Assembly: GCF_030384665.1 (NCBI RefSeq)
Contig: NC_083674.1
Location: 1,736,001 to 1,800,000, forward strand
Direction of reading: 5' to 3'
DNA: 64,000 bases
Source: Lodderomyces elongisporus
Taxonomy: Eukaryota > Ascomycota > Pichiomycetes > Serinales > Debaryomycetaceae
The position numbers and the translations under genes were made by a program. Under the pieces are notes generated by a model. The model ran no database searches. It saw nothing but the letters and a program-made list of their open reading frames with translations, and was not told where the DNA came from. Shown here one piece after another: positions 9,632 through 21,100 of the stretch (position 1 is its first letter; the number at the start of each line of letters is the position of its first letter).

Positions 9632-12600
9632 CTACTCGAAATCACTATCTGAATCTTGATCCTCTTCCTCGTTTTCTTCTTTTTCTTCTTCGTCTTCTTC
9701 TTCTTCTTCTTCTTCCGAAGAAGTTAGCTGATCTTTGTAACGAACATTCTTCGCCACTATTCTAGTGCTTCTTCTTCTTCTTGTAGGCAAAGCTGTTTCA
9801 GCCTTTTTTCTATTATTTGCTTTGGGTGTAGTCTTGGCCCTGGACTTTAGTCTTGGCTTAGACTTTGCAGTTCTTGCCTTTTTTACATTAGGGGCCTCGC
9901 TTGATCTACCCATAGCCTCACTATCTAAGCGTTTCTTACCATCAGTGAATTGCTTTCGTAAGTTTGCAACCAATGGAATTTGAACATTTTCCTCAATAAA
10001 TATCCGTGAAACTACCAGTTGAGCTTCTTGAGGCGTGCCCATTGGTGCAAAAAGCTCTTGCGGGAGTTTGATTTTATCAGGCCAAGTATGGATGGGCCAA
10101 TTTTTTATATCACTATATGTCTTCAATATTAATTGAGCTAGCTCTGCTATTTGATAAATCTGGTTAATTTCATCCAGGGGCTTCTTTTTTGTGTATTCTG
10201 ATGAGGCAATTGAAGCATCTCTATGTTGCTTAATTCGACTAGCAAGATAATACAAGAGTGAAATGTTCTCCTGTTTGGCAATCAACTGCACATAGTATGT
10301 GAGATAAACTGAGGCAAATACGCATGCATCCAATAATTTCTGATCCGTTACATATAATTCTTCATTTAAATCGCCGGTCGATTTATTAGTAAGTAATGAC
10401 ACAAAGGTTTCGTGATGTGCAATACTGTGGACTAAACGCACCAATGATTTCTCAAATATCAAACTCTTTTTGATCTCGCATCGCTTAAACATGGAGTTGA
10501 TCCACATAGTAGCCTCTTTATTCAATGTTGGATCTACCTCCAGGGCACTAAAAAACACAAGCGAAAGGTATTTATCACTTATGGCTTCTTGAGCCAATTT
10601 GGTTTTTAAATCATTGAAAAAGGACTTGCGAACTTCCAACTCGTTGTCATTGACAAGAAAGCACAATTTTCTCATCGTAGGGGATAAAATTACATCGTTG
10701 TAGATTGGTACCTTGGCAAGCTTGAGCAAATATTTTCCTGCATTTAATCGCAATTGTTGCTTATAGGTCTCTGGTGTAGGCCATGATGGATTAGACTTGT
10801 TGACGATTTCTCCCTTGTTCCCAATAATCGATATTAACAATTTGAGCACAGGTGCAGCTTTTTCTTTAGCATGATTTGTATCGGATGCAGCGCTTTTTAG
10901 AATATTAATAAACAAACGAATCGCATACGTTTTAAAGGTGGCATCAACATCCAATGTGGAATTCTCAAGCAATACATGTTTTATTACGTATGGCGTGAGT
11001 TCTTCTTCCTTGTCCATTATTGCGTACTTATCAATGAGAAATATTTCAGCAATTGAACTTAAATGTGTAGCAAAGTATCCGGACTCAATGTTCAAAGGGT
11101 ATATCTTATCAACTATTGATGCACATAACACCTCCTTCTGCTCGCATTTACCAATCAATTTCAAAGCATATTTGGCCTCTTGCGGGGTACCGCTTATAGC
11201 AATTTTTTTCAAAAGCTCTGTAAAGGAACGACCAGGAGGGAACGCCTCGGGGTAGATTTTTACAAAGTGGTATGTTGCTCTTAAGATACGTGATTTTTCC
11301 ACCGTTGTTTCCATACATAATTCAGTTAATGAGCGTATATGGTTTTTAAAAACTTCGGGGTTAGTGTTTGAGATCTGCTGTAAAATCTCTGTAGCGGGTC
11401 CAAAATGTTCATGTGTGGCACTTTTCGACATTGCAATCAATTGCTCAATATTAGACTTGTTGTAAATCAATGGTGAACCACGCAAGAGCAAAAGCTTGAC
11501 ATTCTGTCTCATTTCTGCTGGAGTCACACCCGTTTGATTTCCCGATTTAATATTTTTTGTCTCCGAAAGCTTGGTTAAAAGCTCATTCATTGCGGAGTTA
11601 ATGGTTTTAAGATCAGCCTCAGAAGAAATACATGTCTTGATTAGATGTAAAAATCTTGCACGATTTAGTTTCACCAACCTCTCTAAACATGCATATGTAT
11701 TGTAATCTTCTGGAAAAGATTGTGTGATCCAAGTTAGTATAGTCTGTAGTTTTGTCGAATTTTTTTTAAACTCTTCACTCGATGGTTTATTTTCCTTTTC
11801 TAGCATGGTATTTGCCCTGAAATAAGCCTCGGCTACCTCCATAAAACTGCTAATTGCCAGTTGTAACTTGCGTTGTCTTGAATTAATAGCTAAAAACGCT
11901 TCTTTACTTTTGGTATCAAGCTCCTTGTAGAAATATAATAATTTTTGTACTCGCGTTACAGCATTGGTCTCGTTAAATGGCGCCAATTTGTCAAACAAAA
12001 GAGTATCGACCATGGCATTAACATCCTTATCGTTAATGTAGATGAGCGATATAACGTGCTTGGGAATTTCCTTTATGGCTTTTTCAATATTTTCATCAAA
12101 ACTAACTCGAGACTCGATTTTCCTATCAACATAGTCGGCATAAAGAGAGCTGATAACTTCCATGGCTGTATTTCTAATCGATCTATGCTTTTCCCTCATC
12201 AATTTTATAATGATACTCAATATTTCATTGTCCAAATATTTGGTCACGAGCACTTCAAATGGAATCAAAGTAAATGTGCGACAAGCTGCCTCTCTTACCC
12301 TGTGATCGGAGTCCATTAAACATTTTTTCAACTCAGCCAAGATCAATTTATTAATTTCAGTTGTAAGGTATTGGTTGTTTTGTACTATATTTGGCAACAG
12401 TGTGACCCACAGACTTCTAACAATTGATGAAATATCCAATGATTTTTTCAACCACGTTTGCCATGTGGATTTGTGCACTGTAAAAAGGTTGACTTTTAGT
12501 AGTGGTACTACTGCGTTGAGTGATTTGGTGCCTAGCATTTGACCAATAGTTGATGTTGCAAGAGCCCTAATCTTATCCTCACTGGCATTCAACTCATCTT

Positions 12601-13585
12601 CAAGCAAAGCCATCACTGAAGACATAATCGAGGGAACAAAGCTCCATATCTGTACAGATAAGTGATGTATACTCTGTAATACTTCTATTGCTTGCAAGCG
12701 GAGTTTCCCATTCTCCTTTTTATCTGTCTGGGGATTATGTTGTTGTTCATCAGCTTGCTCTAGCATGTTGGAGTTTTTGTACAAAATTTCAGAAAAATAT
12801 TGAGCTACTGAACGTGACATTCTATCAACATTTGCTTCACAAATGGCCAATGATATGGCAAATTCGGGTGTTGCAATGTTATCCATAAGAATGCTTTTCC
12901 CGGTTTCGTGCGCGTTGAATTTACTTAAGATGAGTTTAACAATACGGTGTGGAATCATCTCAGCTTCGGTTGTAATTTCGGTCAAAACATCCGAGACAAT
13001 AGTCTCCAATTCTTTTGGAAAAGACTCTCTAGTTGCAATTCCATAAAATGTGTCAAAAAACTCTTCAACCAAGAATTGCGAGTCTGGCAAATCCAACATC
13101 AAAACGAATGTCTTGGTTTCTGCAATCCTTTTTAACAAATACACATATTGTGGGTAGAATTGTGGTCGATCAGATTTTGCGGACGCAACATTAGAGCTTG
13201 AGATTCTTTGAAACTGTTTCAGAAATGCTTTAAAAATATCTGAAAGCTCTTCATCTGTGTATGGCGCATTTGGTGCAAAGAGTCTAAGGATGTCTGAAAT
13301 ACAACAACATACAAATGCTTGTACTCCAATGCTTGCGTGGTTTAGAAGCTTCTTGTTGATTAGGTCCTTTGATATTGGTCTCAATGTTTCCAAATCGACT
13401 TGATCGTCTTCTAGTATTGAAATTTTCTCGTGCAATTCTACTAACCTGTTTAGCTGTTCCTTGTTGCTCAATGTTCGTTTAATTGTGCTTAAAATAGGCA
13501 AGCGGAATGAAAAAGAGGTGTCGTTGGTAGCATCAGAATCTTCCGATCTTGCCAATGACGACGTTCTTCTTGAGCTTCGAGTCAT
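9632..13585 (-). CDS. PDS5: Cohesin-associated HEAT-repeat protein PDS5
   Basis: Predicted 1317-residue Pds5, the regulatory subunit that binds cohesin and controls its maintenance and release on chromosomes. Most of the protein, residues about 40-1180, is helical HEAT-repeat sequence; recognisable parts include LRLFAPNAPYTDEELSDIF near residue 110 and a block with HRVREAACRTFTLIPFEVL. The tail from about 1210 is basic (KKARTAKSKPRLKSRAKTT) and then ends in an acidic run of E and D. This layout matches fungal Pds5 proteins of about 1280 residues. The start MTRSSRRTSS is the first ATG; upstream codons are open but lack an ATG. It is transcribed towards GLE1. The acidic C-terminus is encoded by a GAA/GAG-rich tract that may vary in length. 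Confidence 0.92.
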   Translation of the reverse strand: MTRSSRRTSSLARSEDSDATNDTSFSFRLPILSTIKRTLSNKEQLNRLVELHEKISILEDDQVDLETLRPISKDLINKKLLNHASIGVQAFVCCCISDILRLFAPNAPYTDEELSDIFKAFLKQFQRISSSNVASAKSDRPQFYPQYVYLLKRIAETKTFVLMLDLPDSQFLVEEFFDTFYGIATRESFPKELETIVSDVLTEITTEAEMIPHRIVKLILSKFNAHETGKSILMDNIATPEFAISLAICEANVDRMSRSVAQYFSEILYKNSNMLEQADEQQHNPQTDKKENGKLRLQAIEVLQSIHHLSVQIWSFVPSIMSSVMALLEDELNASEDKIRALATSTIGQMLGTKSLNAVVPLLKVNLFTVHKSTWQTWLKKSLDISSIVRSLWVTLLPNIVQNNQYLTTEINKLILAELKKCLMDSDHRVREAACRTFTLIPFEVLVTKYLDNEILSIIIKLMREKHRSIRNTAMEVISSLYADYVDRKIESRVSFDENIEKAIKEIPKHVISLIYINDKDVNAMVDTLLFDKLAPFNETNAVTRVQKLLYFYKELDTKSKEAFLAINSRQRKLQLAISSFMEVAEAYFRANTMLEKENKPSSEEFKKNSTKLQTILTWITQSFPEDYNTYACLERLVKLNRARFLHLIKTCISSEADLKTINSAMNELLTKLSETKNIKSGNQTGVTPAEMRQNVKLLLLRGSPLIYNKSNIEQLIAMSKSATHEHFGPATEILQQISNTNPEVFKNHIRSLTELCMETTVEKSRILRATYHFVKIYPEAFPPGRSFTELLKKIAISGTPQEAKYALKLIGKCEQKEVLCASIVDKIYPLNIESGYFATHLSSIAEIFLIDKYAIMDKEEELTPYVIKHVLLENSTLDVDATFKTYAIRLFINILKSAASDTNHAKEKAAPVLKLLISIIGNKGEIVNKSNPSWPTPETYKQQLRLNAGKYLLKLAKVPIYNDVILSPTMRKLCFLVNDNELEVRKSFFNDLKTKLAQEAISDKYLSLVFFSALEVDPTLNKEATMWINSMFKRCEIKKSLIFEKSLVRLVHSIAHHETFVSLLTNKSTGDLNEELYVTDQKLLDACVFASVYLTYYVQLIAKQENISLLYYLASRIKQHRDASIASSEYTKKKPLDEINQIYQIAELAQLILKTYSDIKNWPIHTWPDKIKLPQELFAPMGTPQEAQLVVSRIFIEENVQIPLVANLRKQFTDGKKRLDSEAMGRSSEAPNVKKARTAKSKPRLKSRAKTTPKANNRKKAETALPTRRRRSTRIVAKNVRYKDQLTSSEEEEEEEDEEEKEENEEEDQDSDSDFE

Positions 13586-14881
13586 GGTTGGATTTAGCCA
13601 AGGTGTAAATAGTGAGGTGTGGTAAGATATATGATGTATACTAGGTGTGTGTAAGAGGTGCTTTTTGGCAACAAACACGAAAATCAAAATAAGTTTTGAT
13701 AAACGGAGGGGGAAAAAAATGAACAGACGCGTGTGAATCTTAGGTAATAAATTATGTAATACATATTATTTATTAATAAAGAACAAAAAAAAATTTGAGG
13801 GGAAGGGGTGTTTCTTTTTTTTGTCTTTTATCTTTCTTGTTCTCCAGATTTGTGTGTGTATGCAACTACAAGCATGCCATTTCTCTCGATTATATTCCAC
13901 AAATCATCTTTCCAACACATTATTCCTTCTTTTTAGCTTTACGTTGCTATAGGATACTTGTATTGATTAGTTCTTGTACCAACTAAAAGAGTTATTACAA
14001 TTTTTGTATATAAAAAAAAATTTTTGTTCTTCTTTATTTTATTCCTTTGTATATATCGTGTTTAGTTGAAATTCCCAAAAAAAAAGGGGGACACTTATTC
14101 AACCATTAATCGTTTAATCGAAGCATACTTACCTCATCATCTAGTAGATAACCGGGTATGAGAACCAATTTTACAGAAATAATAGCCAAGTCTTGCATCC
14201 TCGAGAGCATTCTTTTTCAATACTTATCTTATAAAATTTTCAACTCTTTTCTTTCCCCCCCCCCCTGCCTTCCCCACTTCCTCACTTTCTATTTTCCTCT
14301 TTTCTTCTTTTCCTTCAAAACTTCTCAATCTATATTCGATGTATTTCTTTTCAAATTCATCTATCGCTCAGCCCCTATAATAATCAAAAACTGTTGTGTA
14401 TTTTTATCTATTGAACCAAATTGTCGCTCAGTGAAGATAATAAGGCGGAGAAGGCTAAACTTTCCTTCTATTGTATTCTGTCATAGAAGTAATTCTTTAC
14501 GTTTTCTATTTTTTTATTTTTTTTATTTTTTTGTTTTTTATAAAATGGTCTTTTCGCTTTGACTGCATTTTGACACATTGGCAATTGTACTTTCGGCAAG
14601 AGAACTGAAACTGCAGAAAAAAAAAAAAGAAAACTAAGCAATAGAATAAGACATATGGAACGCCACCTCAATCACACCTTCCCCTTAAACCTTCAATCTC
14701 CAATCTTCAATCTTCTTCCCCCACCTCCACCTCCACCTCGCTGCTTTCTCTACCTCCTTTTCTTTTCGCCATTTTTACTTTTTCTTTGTACTTTGTACTT
14801 TGTTCTTTGTCCTGTTTCTTTTTCTTTATCATCATACCTTACCTCTCTATAGCTTCACATCTATTTATATAATCATCGACA
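13586..14881. other. Intergenic region between PDS5 and the short-chain dehydrogenase
   Basis: About 1.3 kb separating divergent genes. It contains T-rich and pyrimidine-rich tracts, a run of eleven C (14254-14265 area) and CCACCTCCACCTCC repeats near 14720. ORFs here are low-complexity and not conserved in appearance. The last 200 bases are the CT-rich leader of the dehydrogenase gene. Confidence 0.55.
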
Positions 14882-15880
14882 ATGCTGTACCCTATTATAC
14901 CTTCTAAATCATGGGCTGAATGGAAAGAAATACTTCATGGATTTTGGCCTGGAAAGCCACAATTCACTGAAAAGGACTACCCGGACCTCGAGGGCAAGGT
15001 TGTTCTCATTACCGGAGGTAATACTGGTATTGGCTATGAAACCGCAAAGTCGTTGGCTGGCTCAACAAAAGCCAAGATCTATATCTTGTCTAGAAATAAA
15101 GAAAAAACTTTGGATGCTATTAAGAAAATTCAACTTGAAGTTGCTAAGGAGTATAATGTTGTCAACAGAGATCTTGAGTTTATACAAGTTGACTTGAGTG
15201 ACTTGTCAACAATCAAAAAAGCCGTTGATGAGTTTCTTGCCAAGGAGAAAAGACTCGATATTATCATTCACAATGCAGGAATTATGCACCCTCCATTTGG
15301 CTCCAAGAGTAAGCAAGGCTACGAATTGCTGTTGGGCACAAATGCTCTCGGACACCACCTTTTGCAGCGTTTACTTGACCCGATATTTGTGAAAACTTCT
15401 GAAACAAACAAACCTGGAGAGTCAAGAATCGTCTGGGTCAGTTCAAGTGCCAACTTTTTGGCACCAAAAGGCGGTGTTTTTTGGGAAGACATCAATTTTG
15501 AAAACGTTTCTGATGGAAAGATAATAAAGGCAAACATTTATGGACAAAGTAAAGCAATTAATATCATTCAAGCCAAAACATGGTCCAGAAAACATTCTGC
15601 ACCTAATGTGATTAGCAGCTCCATTTGTCCCGGATATCTCAGAACCGAGTTGCAAAGATATAGCAATCCCATTGAACACTTTTTCACGTATTTGCTTACT
15701 TATCCTTCTAGAAATGGAGCATATACGGAGTTGTATGCCGCTTTATCTCCTGATGTAAAAGATGGGCAACACAGTATATCATTTGGGGTTCCTGGGATCG
15801 CAAGGGCTGACTTGAGAGATGAAAATACCCAGAACAAAGTCTGGGATTGGCTCGATGAACAAACCGAGCCATATCTTTAG
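14882..15880 (+). CDS. Short-chain dehydrogenase/reductase (retinol-dehydrogenase-like)
   Basis: Predicted 332-residue classical SDR oxidoreductase. The cofactor motif TGGNTGIG is at residues 44-51, the core NAG motif is in IIHNAGIMHP, the catalytic serine lies in VSSSAN, and the active-site YGQSK has Tyr220 and Lys224. A conserved SSICPGYLRTEL follows, as in the family. The extended N-terminus (about 38 residues before the Rossmann fold) and overall length resemble fungal relatives of WW-domain oxidoreductase and light-induced dehydrogenases. The substrate cannot be told from sequence. No strong targeting signal is seen, although the N-terminus is aromatic. A CTG codon in ELLLGTN should be read as serine. 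Confidence 0.88.
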   Translation: MLYPIIPSKSWAEWKEILHGFWPGKPQFTEKDYPDLEGKVVLITGGNTGIGYETAKSLAGSTKAKIYILSRNKEKTLDAIKKIQLEVAKEYNVVNRDLEFIQVDLSDLSTIKKAVDEFLAKEKRLDIIIHNAGIMHPPFGSKSKQGYELLLGTNALGHHLLQRLLDPIFVKTSETNKPGESRIVWVSSSANFLAPKGGVFWEDINFENVSDGKIIKANIYGQSKAINIIQAKTWSRKHSAPNVISSSICPGYLRTELQRYSNPIEHFFTYLLTYPSRNGAYTELYAALSPDVKDGQHSISFGVPGIARADLRDENTQNKVWDWLDEQTEPYL

Positions 15881-16648
15881 GATAAAGACACTTGATATAT
15901 TTTTTTTTTTTCAATTTATATTTATATTCATATTTTTATATTAATTATTTGTTCGTAAATCAGTTATTTTGTTAAACAATATGTTCTTGATATCTTTTTG
16001 TTCGTCATTTACTTACCCCCTCTGCTAATTTTGTAAAAAAGAAAGAAAAAAAAAAAGAAGAAAGGAATTTGGAGGATAGTATAGGTGGTGGCATTGATCC
16101 TTTTATTTTCTTTTGGTACTTGACTATTTGGGCGAGATTGCTGCAAAATATGTTACTAAACTACTATAAAACAAAAAAAAAAGAACTAAGTTTATTACAA
16201 AACCTTCCATAAGGACCCATCACTAACAAAAACAAACTTCTACAAAAATATTGAAAGCGGTGGAACCAAGTATATTGGATAACTACTGAATCTTCGTTGA
16301 GAGGTAAGTATTTGATTACTCATTAAAACAAGAATTTGAATACTCAAACTTTTTTTAACTAGAGCGAGAAAGAAAAATAATTAGTAGTATATCAATCATC
16401 TCAAAGATGAATTGTAATCGCAATAAAGGAAACTACCTGTACACAGAGATACATGTTCAAGCTAGTGGAAGGAGTACATTATTCTTAAAAAGTATATAGC
16501 ATATGATTTCCTGATCTCATCCTTTTTTTTCTTTCTTTCTCCAAAATAATAAAAAACAAAAGAAAACTGTTGAGAGCATCATTTTGCGAAACTAAACTAA
16601 AACCAACGACAAGTTTGCTTTTATTCTGAGTGAAAGAAAAAAAATAAT
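15881..16648. other. Intergenic region upstream of the tRNA-Lys cluster
   Basis: About 770 bases of AT-rich sequence between the dehydrogenase stop and the last tRNA-Lys gene. It has T- and A-tracts and no coding potential. The A8 run at 16637-16644 is the Pol III terminator of the adjacent minus-strand tRNA. Confidence 0.55.
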
Positions 16649-16722
16649 AGCCCAACGCGGGACTCGAACCCGCAACCTTCTGATTAAGAGTCAGATGCTC
16701 TAGCCGATTGAGCTAGCCAGGC
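16649..16722 (-). tRNA. tRNA-Lys(CTT), copy 1
   Basis: A 74-base cloverleaf on the minus strand with acceptor stem GCCTGGC/GTTGGGC (with G:U pairs), D-arm GGCTAGCTCAATCGG, anticodon stem TCTGA/TCAGA around loop CTCTTAA (anticodon CTT), and T-arm GCGGGTTCGAGTCCCGC. There is no intron. It is followed on the transcribed strand by a T8 terminator (plus strand A8 at 16637-16644). Confidence 0.97.
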
Positions 16723-16770
16723 TATGAAAAATTGTTAACATTTCATAACAAATACGTTTTTAAAGTAAAG

Positions 16771-16844
16771 AGCCCAACGCGGGACTCGAACCCGCAACCT
16801 TTTGATTAAGAGTCAGATGCTCTAGCCGATTGAGCTAGCCAGGC
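16771..16844 (-). tRNA. tRNA-Lys(CTT), copy 2 (anticodon-stem mismatch)
   Basis: Identical to the flanking copies except one base. The anticodon stem 3' strand reads TCAAA instead of TCAGA, which turns the C28-G42 pair into C28.A42. Anticodon CTT and both internal promoter boxes are intact. The spacer to copy 1 is 48 bases, with only short T runs after this gene and a T5 just before copy 1. Confidence 0.93.
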
Positions 16845-16870
16845 TGTGAAAATAAATGTTATGAAATGAA

Positions 16871-16944
16871 AGCCCAACGCGGGACTCGAACCCGCAACCT
16901 TCTGATTAAGAGTCAGATGCTCTAGCCGATTGAGCTAGCCAGGC
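16871..16944 (-). tRNA. tRNA-Lys(CTT), copy 3
   Basis: Same 74-base sequence as copy 1, and the first of the three in the direction of transcription. Only 26 bases separate it from copy 2, and the longest T run in that spacer is four, a weak Pol III terminator. Confidence 0.97.
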
Positions 16945-18114
16945 GCTTTTCATGTCTGTAAAAACAGGGCTGATCAACAGATTCAGAATTTTTAGTTACA
17001 ACTCAGCATTTTCACTTGTCTTGCGAAGCTCAATCGAAACAGAGCGGGGCCAATAATTCTTTGACTTGATCAACATTTTCAAAGTTCCTGTCCTCCATTG
17101 TGAATAAACCTTGCCTCCTTTTTTTTCTTCTCTTCATTTCCATCTGTTTTAATATTATTCGTAAACTGTTGTTTTTTGTCCTTCTTCTTCTTCTTCTTCT
17201 TCTTCTTTTCTTTCATTTCTTCCCTTGACAAACTTTGGAGATCTTCGAAAGTCTTTGATATTTATCAAACCTTGATTCATATCTATGACAATTCGTCACA
17301 CCGACGCGTTAATGGGATGTAAGCAATGAGAAGATATCAACGCAAGTTAAAAAAAATAAATAAAAGCCAAAAAGAAGAGGTACTTGGTGAGACGTCTTCT
17401 TTATTATTGCTATAAAATTTATGCTTAAAACATCCTCTTTTCTAAAATCGTAATCCCGGGAACAGCCGCGTCAGCACGTAAAGCAATCAAATATACCAAA
17501 CCAGTCATTTTCCAACAATAGTGTGGGGCTGTTGCTGACTCCGATTCTTTTATTTTTTTCTATGTTGATTGAATTTCAGAAACAAGAATAAATAAAAAAA
17601 GTTAAATAAAAAAAATGAATCAACAAGCCCCACAAGACTTTGTTTTCATCCATGTCTTTTTTTTCCATACTTTTGGTTTTGTATTATTAAATAGTCACGT
17701 GATAAAATGGGGGAAAAAATGTGGGTAAGCAAAAGCAAAAGAAAGAAAGATAAAAACATGGATGAAAATGGATGCGAGCGTGGGGGAGAAAAAAAAAACA
17801 GGACGGGGAAGGGGATATAAAAGGAAAACTGGTGTAATAATTTGTGAACTTTATTAGCTCTTCCTTTTACCCGGTTTGAAATTTTTCTGGGGTTTGTTTT
17901 ATCATGCAACTTGTTTTTTTTTTTTATAAGTATATGTTTTTGTTACACACAGAAGCGGCTCACACATATAAAGGACTTTGTTAGAGTTACCAAAACAAAA
18001 CATCAACGTAAATAACCAACTCCAACATTGAAAGCAACGGCTGTACTTATCTTTGTCGAATATATTGAACATACAAACAAGACTAAAAAAGATTAGCAAA
18101 GGGACTACTTACAG
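16945..18114. other. Promoter region of the zinc-cluster regulator
   Basis: About 1.17 kb. It holds a (TTC)n tract near 17183-17206, a Mig1-like GTGTGGGGC at 17521, a TCACGTGA palindrome at 17695-17702 and G-rich elements GATGGGGGAAAA and GCGTGGGGGAG. No ORF looks real. It probably combines the upstream flank of the tRNA cluster and a long promoter for the transcription factor gene. Confidence 0.5.
17695..17702. promoter_or_regulatory. TCACGTGA palindrome (Cbf1/E-box type)
   Basis: A perfect 8-base palindrome TCACGTGA about 410 bases upstream of the zinc-cluster gene start. This is the known site type for Cbf1 and related bHLH factors in yeasts. The position is plausible for regulation, but use is inferred. 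Confidence 0.45.
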
Positions 18115-21100
18115 ATGGAACTGAGAGGTGGAGGGGTCAAGCCTGAAAAGGCAGCTTCGAATATGAAGTTGATTAGCACTTCCTCAGGTATACGGGTTTC
18201 TCAAGCATGTGACAGGTGTCGAATCAAAAAGATCAAATGCGATGGTAACTCACCATGTTTGAATTGTAAAAAAGCAGAGTTTGAATGTAAAACGTCGGAT
18301 AAGTTGACGAGACGTGCCTTCCCCAAAGGTTATACCGAGAATTTGGAAAAAAAAGTTCGTGCTTTAGAAGAAGAATTGGCTTTGCTCAAAGAAAGGCTGG
18401 GAGAACAGTTAACACCCAAGGATGTAAGTCTTGTGCACTCAGGTCAGCAAACCAAAGAGGCATCACCAACGTCGATACCGACAACCACAACAACGGCCAA
18501 CGACAAGGTGATGTTTCAATCCACTGCCCAAACTGTGCAAATAAATAATCCTATTGACCAGATCTTCAACTTGGACGACCGTGGAATTATCATTGGTAAC
18601 GACAACTTAAATTTTGAATCGCAATTTAACCACTTGTTGATCAACATGAACTTGCCATTTTTGAAAATCACAAATAGTCACAATTTCTTACTCAATGACC
18701 CACATGACTACTTGTATAATCCATCATACGCAAAGAGTAACCAGTTTCACAACAAAAATTTGGATGCCATTTACAATCCATTGACAAAGACGCACAGTCC
18801 CGAGCCTGGACTAAACGAACTTCCAGGAGATGTTTATGACCTTTTCATAAAATTGATAAACAATTTCAAGAATATCTTTCGCAGCAAAAAAGAACTCGAT
18901 ATTCAAATTGCACTGTTTTTTTTAAACTACAACGTATTTATTCCCATTTTTGACTACCACCAGTTCATGGAGAACTATGACGAGTTTCATACTATGTATC
19001 CATTTATATTTACCTACGATGACTCAACGATCAATGGTTTCAACTTGTCAAACGCCAACGACTATGATGTTGTCAATAAATTTCTTATGACAATTATTCA
19101 AATCTATGCGATGGTGATAATCACCAATCCAACAATAAACCTCAACTTACTTTTGAACCATTCTGATCCTCATTATCTGATAAATAGTCGTGGGGAAAAA
19201 TCTATTGTCAAGTCATTGTATGATTTCTTACCCTATTTTAATGGTTTTCAAATTTCAATTCACCAATTACAAACGTACTTATTACTATTATACTACTCGC
19301 TTTTAACCAACAACAAGGAAAAATCCCTTATTTTGTCATCATTGATCAATGCCTTTATAGGTATATTGGGTATCAACCTTAACTCCAAAAACTTATTTTT
19401 CAATGATTTATCGCTAAGTCAGCAACAACGAAGGAATCGGGTAAAGATTTTTTGGAACTTTAAAGTTCTCTTGAAATGCTTCAATTTGAAATTTGGATTT
19501 AAACCGAGTCTTAATACCACTGTAATTAACCCGGTTACTATTGATCGATATTTCCAATTAACGCCAGAAAAATTGTCACTGCTTTTAGGGGAGGATGACA
19601 CCGATCTATTTAACACGATGCTAAAGCCAAGTATTGAGTTTCTCAATCTTATGAATATTGTGATCCCATCTTCATTTTCACCAAACTACTATCAATATTT
19701 GAAAAACGATACGAAGAAAAAAGAAAGAGAAAAGGGGAAAGAGCATCATAGTCATAATCACCATCGTCTTGATTGGATCTTGAATGAAGATGACGGAGAA
19801 GGAAATGACGGAAATCTAAACTATAATTTTAACCAGTTTTTAGTCATTGATAAAAACCTTGCAAATTGGAGATTATCATTAAAGGCTAAAAAATTGTCCC
19901 TAGCACCATTCAATATCAATATGGGACTTCCAAACATCCTAAACATCACCGAAAATGATTTGTACCATGATGTGTCTAAGGAGTCCATACCCAAGGAAAT
20001 ATTGATGAATTATTATCAGACTGGGGGGCAGGTGGATATTTATACAGCTTCACAACTCATCAAAATTCAGCTTAATTTTCATTACATTCTAATCCGTTCG
20101 ATGAACTATCTCAACTTTATAGTGGATAAGGAGCTCAATGCTGTTTACTATAAGCAAATTGCACTTATTTCGCAAGAAGTCCTTCATTATTTCCTTTTAA
20201 TTTTTGACCATGTTGGTAAATTTCATGAAAAAATGGACGAACCAAGAATTTCAACAAACTCTATTGTTATGGAAAGCTTGGGACTCGACGTAGATGAAGA
20301 TGGATTCGTCATTAATGATTTCTCAGTGAAACGAAGACGCAAGTCTCACTCTAAGCAGGGCCATGCAAAAAAGATTGTCAGGGATATTCCATTATCACCA
20401 TTCAACCCTATGCTCAATGGATTATCGTTAACAGTTATTAATTTGAAGAAATCCATCGTGCTTCAAATGTTGTACTTGTTGATATGTCAAATGAAGTATA
20501 TCAAGCAGAATAGCCTAATAAAAGATGTACATCATTCTTGTTTGTTGCTCGTCAACTCAGTTGATTTGTTTCTCAAAGTCTTTATCAACTATAAGCCTGG
20601 CATGAGCCCCGGGAAAACCAATGACGATATATTGTTTCTGAAGTTATTAAACGATGAGTTAAGAGAGGATATGTTGCACTATCAACAACAGAGCCATCAT
20701 GATTCAGACGATGAGGATGATGAGGATGGACATGGAATAGGCACAAAGGAAGGAAATTACTACAAGAGCATAGACTGGGACAATGAAAATCTCGATGAGG
20801 ATTTGAAGTACCTTAAAATTTGCAAATTTATCAAGTACAGATCACAAGCGTTCCTTGAGCAATTGAATAATAGTACTAACATATCAAGAGGAACACTGGT
20901 TCAGGTATCTACAAATGGAAGAAAAGTGTCAGCGCCAGCATCAGCACCGGCACCAGCATCAGCACAGGCACAAGCACAGGCACAAGCACATGCACCAGCA
21001 CAAGCACCAGCACATGCACAAGCACCAGCACAAGCACAGGCACAAGCACCAGCACAAGCACCAGCACCAGCACCAGCACCAGCACAAGTAAATGCGAATT

